From Shewanella jiangmenensis (GTDB taxonomy: Bacteria > Pseudomonadota > Gammaproteobacteria > Enterobacterales > Shewanellaceae): 64,000 nt of DNA. Below are positions 61,601-64,000 of this stretch, piece by piece (the stretch's first letter is position 1; every line of letters begins with the position of its first letter). The DNA is taken from contig NZ_JAHEPS010000003.1 of the NCBI RefSeq assembly GCF_018596335.1, positions 62,001 through 126,000 of the forward strand, in the 5' to 3' direction. The position numbers were made by a program, and so were the translations under genes. A model generated the notes under the pieces. The model made no database searches and had not been told where the DNA came from. It worked only from the letters and a program-made list of their open reading frames with translations.

Positions 61601-64000
61601 TTGTTTCGGGATGCTTTTGCTCACCCGTGACTGTCCCTCAACCTGCGTTTGCATGGCATGGGCAAGCTTGGCACGTATCTTATCTTCAAACGCCAGCTCG
61701 GCGCTCAGGATATGGTGGGCGATAGTGGTGCCGCCAAGGCTGATTTGTTGAATAAGTGCCTTGCCGGTGCCCACTGCTCCTGAGGCTGAGCTAGCGCCTG
61801 AATCGATACGGCCTTGCAGCAGCTCACGCTGTGGCTGAGTTTGGCTGAGGCTAAGGAGGGCGCTGTGGCGCTCACCATCCTGAAGTACCCTGGCGCTGCC
61901 CTGTTTACCTTTATGCAGGTTCAGCAGGCCATGAATAAGGCTTGCCATACCGGCGGCGGCAAAGCTGTGACCGAAGCGCGCACTGGCGCTCGGGGCTTTG
62001 AGCGGATAGCCGCCCCGCACGCTCGGGCTGTGTTCAACCAGGGTGCTGTTTCCAATAAGAGCGCTGTGTTCAATCAAACCGCTGTGGTCAAGCGCATCAG
62101 CCGATACAAATTCCGGGGCACCAAGAGTTGCGTAACTTGGCGCAGATGTGCCCGGTGATGCATCGGTGCTGGCTCTAAGCACCAGAGCCCCTGCGCCTTC
62201 ACCCGGGGCAAGCCCCATGGCCTTGAGGGCGGCCTGATGATGCAGCACTTTTTCGGCTGAGCCGGACAGGTCGACGGCCGCTATCACCACCGCATCGAGC
62301 CTGTCGTCGTTTGCACCAGGGAAACTGAAGAGGTTTTGCGCCACGTCAATGGCGCGGGCCACCGACAGCTCGCCCGCCGAAATGGTAAAGGCAGGGCCAC
62401 TGAAATCCCACAGGCTCGCGATGCGCGACGCCATGATGTTGCCGATGTAACTGGTGTACTGATTAAGGCTCGCCGCCGGCAACACAGCATCCATGGCGAG
62501 CTTTTCAAGCGCATTGTATTCATCATCCGACAGTGCGATACCCGCCGCCTTAAGGCTCTGGGCAATCTGGCTGTGCAGATTTACCCGGCCACGGAACCTG
62601 TGCAGCTCAAGCTCGGTTTCCATCGCGACCAACACGGCTACCTTGCTGCCGGGGGCGAGTTTGGCATCGCGAATCGCCTCGTCGGCCACTTTCATCAGCA
62701 ACAGCTGCTGGGCAACCAGCCTGTCGCCCGGGTGGGGCGGCAGCTTAAAGCGCAGAAAATCGAGCGCAAAACTGTCGATATAACCGCCGTCTGGCGCATT
62801 GCTGCCATCAGCAACCAACGATTCAAGCCCTTTCCAGCGGCTCTTGCCGGGGGAGGCGGGCAGCGGAATAAGCGCAGTTTTATCTTCAGTAATCAGGCTG
62901 TTAATCGCCTCGAGGCTGTCAGCTTTGCCAAAGTGGGCGCCAATGCCAGAGATCTCAAATGCTTGCGGGGCGCTGATTGTGGACGATGCGGCGATGTGTG
63001 CAGCGTCAGCCTCGGTCAATGCCTCGGGGGACTCCAGCACCAAATGGGCGTTACAGCCACCGAAGCCGAATACGGACAGACCGGCCAGCGGCGCGCTGTT
63101 ACCGGACTTATGTGGCCAGCTTATGCATTCAGTCGGGATTTTCGCCGCGCCAAAGAGGCCCTTGGGGGATGAAATCGGGCTTTGCAGCCGCACGCTTGGC
63201 GGCAGCAGCCTGTGCTTCATCGCCAGCATCAGCTTGATGATGCCGGGCATGCCTGCGGCGGTCAGAAGATGGGTCAGGTTGGACTTTACCGAGCCAATCT
63301 TGGGGGCAGCACTGCCATCAAGGTGCTTTTCGAAAAACTGCTCGAGGGAGCTCAGCTCGACTTTATCGCCAAGTGGCGTGCCGGTGGCGTGGCACTCGAC
63401 AACCTCCACTGCGGCGGGGCTGATGCCGCTGTCGTCATAGGCGCGCTCGAAGGCCTTGACCTGGCCTTTGCTGGCCGGGCTTAACACAAACTGGCCGCGA
63501 CCGTCGTTGGAAAGCCCGACGCCGCGAATGATGCCGTGGATGGTATCTCCATCGGCAATAGCATCCTCGAGGCGCTTTAATGCCAGCATGCCTGCGCCTT
63601 CACCGGCAAACAGGCCGCCGGTGTTTTTATCCAGCGGCGCGGAAAACCCGGCTTCAGGGAAGGCGTGGAAAATCGAAAAACCCATGCTGATAAAGAAGGG
63701 ATCGGCGCCGCTCACGGCACCTGCCAGCATCAGGTCGGCCTTGCCGGTGGCAAGATAATCGCAGGCAAGCTTAATGGCATACACCGAACTTGCGCAGGCG
63801 GCATCGAGGCTTAACTGCGGCCCTTTGAGACCCAGGCTTTTGGCTATCACCGCCGAGGCATCGGCGGCGGTTTCCTGCTGCCAGGGGGCTGCTCCGCCCA
63901 TGCTTTCTGCATCAAAGGGCTGCAGCGCGGGAAAGCCCGGCAACCGCTGTTTGAGCGCCTGCTCCACTTGCTGATGATAGAGCGGGATCATGGCGCGGTT
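58625..64000 (-). CDS. pfaC: PfaC, polyunsaturated fatty acid synthase subunit (KS-CLF-DH-DH), N-terminus cut
   Basis: The frame is open to the right edge, so the first part of the ketosynthase is missing; 1,791 codons are visible. Domain order is KS (to about 63.0 kb; active Cys in LDAACASSVYAIK at about 63,796, His in VVECHATGTPLGD and VKSNLTHLLTAAG), chain-length-factor-like domain (about 63.0-61.8 kb), a linker with tandem repeats (about 61.8-61.2 kb), then two FabA-like dehydratases (about 61.1-60.0 and 59.7-58.6 kb). Catalytic His motifs are PCHFKDDQVMAGSLMAEG and FHFHQDPVMPGSLGVEA. It elongates and dehydrates EPA-type chains with PfaA, PfaB and PfaD. The linker repeats are listed separately. 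Confidence 0.96.
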   Translation of the reverse strand, partial: NRAMIPLYHQQVEQALKQRLPGFPALQPFDAESMGGAAPWQQETAADASAVIAKSLGLKGPQLSLDAACASSVYAIKLACDYLATGKADLMLAGAVSGADPFFISMGFSIFHAFPEAGFSAPLDKNTGGLFAGEGAGMLALKRLEDAIADGDTIHGIIRGVGLSNDGRGQFVLSPASKGQVKAFERAYDDSGISPAAVEVVECHATGTPLGDKVELSSLEQFFEKHLDGSAAPKIGSVKSNLTHLLTAAGMPGIIKLMLAMKHRLLPPSVRLQSPISSPKGLFGAAKIPTECISWPHKSGNSAPLAGLSVFGFGGCNAHLVLESPEALTEADAAHIAASSTISAPQAFEISGIGAHFGKADSLEAINSLITEDKTALIPLPASPGKSRWKGLESLVADGSNAPDGGYIDSFALDFLRFKLPPHPGDRLVAQQLLLMKVADEAIRDAKLAPGSKVAVLVAMETELELHRFRGRVNLHSQIAQSLKAAGIALSDDEYNALEKLAMDAVLPAASLNQYTSYIGNIMASRIASLWDFSGPAFTISAGELSVARAIDVAQNLFSFPGANDDRLDAVVIAAVDLSGSAEKVLHHQAALKAMGLAPGEGAGALVLRASTDASPGTSAPSYATLGAPEFVSADALDHSGLIEHSALIGNSTLVEHSPSVRGGYPLKAPSASARFGHSFAAAGMASLIHGLLNLHKGKQGSARVLQDGERHSALLSLSQTQPQRELLQGRIDSGASSASGAVGTGKALIQQISLGGTTIAHHILSAELAFEDKIRAKLAHAMQTQVEGQSRVSKSIPKQTQPDTHNKTTLAAEDKSPSMASSSEHSPQTHNQSDQEKLTQNQFAQGLLAQNHLAALEAHQAFLKSREAGLKLARALMAGSSSEISRGEISTGEISNAAIAAAVSENKPLQLTLPKVEISLPEVEVSQPRAQLATPAAVEQTPLSQAEKDCIWDYADLVEYAEGDIAPVFGPDYAIIDSYKRRVRLPTTDYLLVSRVTKLNAKLGEYKPSTMTTEYDIPVDAPYLVDGQIPWAVAVESGQCDLMLISFLGIDLENKGERVYRLLDCTLTFLGDLPRGGDTLRYDISINNYARNGDTLLFFFSYECFVGDRLILKMDGGCAGFFTDAELADGKGVIRTEDEIKQRSAAMANPRSFTPLIACDKTQFGYDKVSRLLAADVAGCFGPSHDLGFHQPSICFASEKFLMIEEVSKVDVSGGAWGLGLIEGHKQLEPDHWYFPCHFKDDQVMAGSLMAEGCGQLLQFYMLHLGLHKLTKNGRFQPLKDAPQKVRCRGQVLPQSNRLSYRMEVTDIGLTPSPWAKANIEIILDGKVVVDFQNLGVMLKEDDDCTRYASETEIAANVNKALLEGRQASIHAPLMTHEPDLSATPIKGVVPVKHIEAPLTTDNSAKSANRTPDSVPFTPWHLFEFATGNIENCFGPEFAVYRGLIPPRTPCGDLQLTTRVVEVNGKRGDFKAPASCLGEYEVPPKAWYFAENSHPARMPYSILMEIALQPNGFISGYMGTTLGFPGLELFFRNLDGEGTLIKDIDLRGKTISNDSRLLSTVMSGTNIIQTFSFALAADGEPFYEGKAVFGYFKAEALTHQLGLDNGKITTPWIEAQKQSPDISYKLRDDSCALYQAAPGKPHLRLPGGRLNFVDKVDIVRSGGKAGLGYVYGERTIDPSDWFFRFHFHQDPVMPGSLGVEAIIELLSSFALDAGLGNEFQNPRFNHCLSRVKWKYRGQISPLNRQMSLELHITSIEREAGRVTLKADAWLAKDGLRIYEISSLALAIEEA
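61221..61262 (-). repeat. 21-bp tandem duplication in the PfaC linker
   Basis: Encodes the duplicated heptapeptide blocks KVEISLP-EVEVSQP. Confidence 0.75.
61314..61358 (-). repeat. 15-bp tandem repeat, three units, in the PfaC linker
   Basis: Plus-strand units CTTATCTCACCCGTG, CTTATCTCACCCCTG and CTTATCTCACTAGAG encode the repeated EIS pentapeptides (EISRG, EISTG, EISNA by frame). Confidence 0.9.
62027..62098 (-). repeat. 18-bp tandem repeat, four units, in PfaC
   Basis: Plus-strand units share GCTGTGTTCAA(C/T)CA and encode hexapeptides of the type SALIEH, SALIGN and STLVEH between the CLF strands. Confidence 0.88.

Noticed and set aside
1..64000. tRNA, rRNA, CRISPR array, insertion sequence or prophage
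   Set aside because: I saw no cloverleaf with CCA end, rRNA segment, regularly spaced identical repeats, transposase or phage structural gene.

Overview
This 64 kb window looks like chromosomal DNA from a marine gammaproteobacterium, most likely a high-GC Shewanella. This is an inference from gene content and order: a complete sodium-pumping NQR operon, an omega-3 polyunsaturated fatty acid (EPA-type) synthase locus, a PuuP-type putrescine importer, paired bacterioferritins and many short-spaced housekeeping genes. I see no rRNA, tRNA, CRISPR array, prophage or recognisable insertion sequence. The left edge cuts nqrA and the right edge cuts pfaC.

Layout. 1-6.4 kb: nqrA(3' end)-nqrB-nqrC-nqrD-nqrE-nqrF-apbE-nqrM, i.e. 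the pump plus its flavin-attachment and maturation factors. 6.5-15.8 kb: a diguanylate cyclase, a heme/ferroxidase bacterioferritin pair behind a Fur-box-like site, a chemoreceptor, dinB behind a LexA box, a YfiF-like RNA methyltransferase with a long charged tail, a membrane protein, a HerA-like (YjgR) ATPase and a small lipoprotein. 16-20 kb: agmatine deiminase followed by an amidase-signature amidase, with a divergent LysR regulator. 20-28 kb: peptidases PepD and an M17 enzyme, an unusual non-coding/small-ORF locus (23.46-24.04 kb), a purine permease and proBA. 28-43 kb: glutathione peroxidase, MgtE, acetyltransferases, transporters, a 7TM diguanylate cyclase, an rRNA methylase-like protein, two GSTs with a divergent TetR regulator, PhnA, a lone prepilin, an AstE-like deacylase and an FAH-family hydrolase. 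43-51 kb: lipoproteins and exported proteins, transporter/acetyltransferase pair, a porin, a histidine [11 protein letters not shown], a YfaZ-like protein and a TSUP transporter. 51-64 kb: puuP with a previously unlisted 42-43 aa upstream ORF, a lone AT-rich ABC-type ATPase bracketed by inverted repeats, then pfaD and pfaC.

Most notable. (1) A locus at 23.46-24.04 kb has two HexR-like palindromes 52 bp apart, a sigma70-like promoter, three copies of a 15-mer carrying GGA in the leader, a 34-codon ORF with a good ribosome-binding site, a structured 3' region and a strong terminator. (2) Short, diverged tandem duplications of 12-24 bp occur all over the window. A 15-bp period dominates, and it is in frame as pentapeptide repeats in four unrelated proteins. 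(3) The lone ATPase gene (54.4-56.5 kb) sits between two diverged inverted copies of a 250-350 bp element, which suggests a transferred cassette, possibly for phage defence. (4) A leader-type ORF is translationally coupled to puuP.

All functional names come from reading the sequence and recalling family features. No database search was run.
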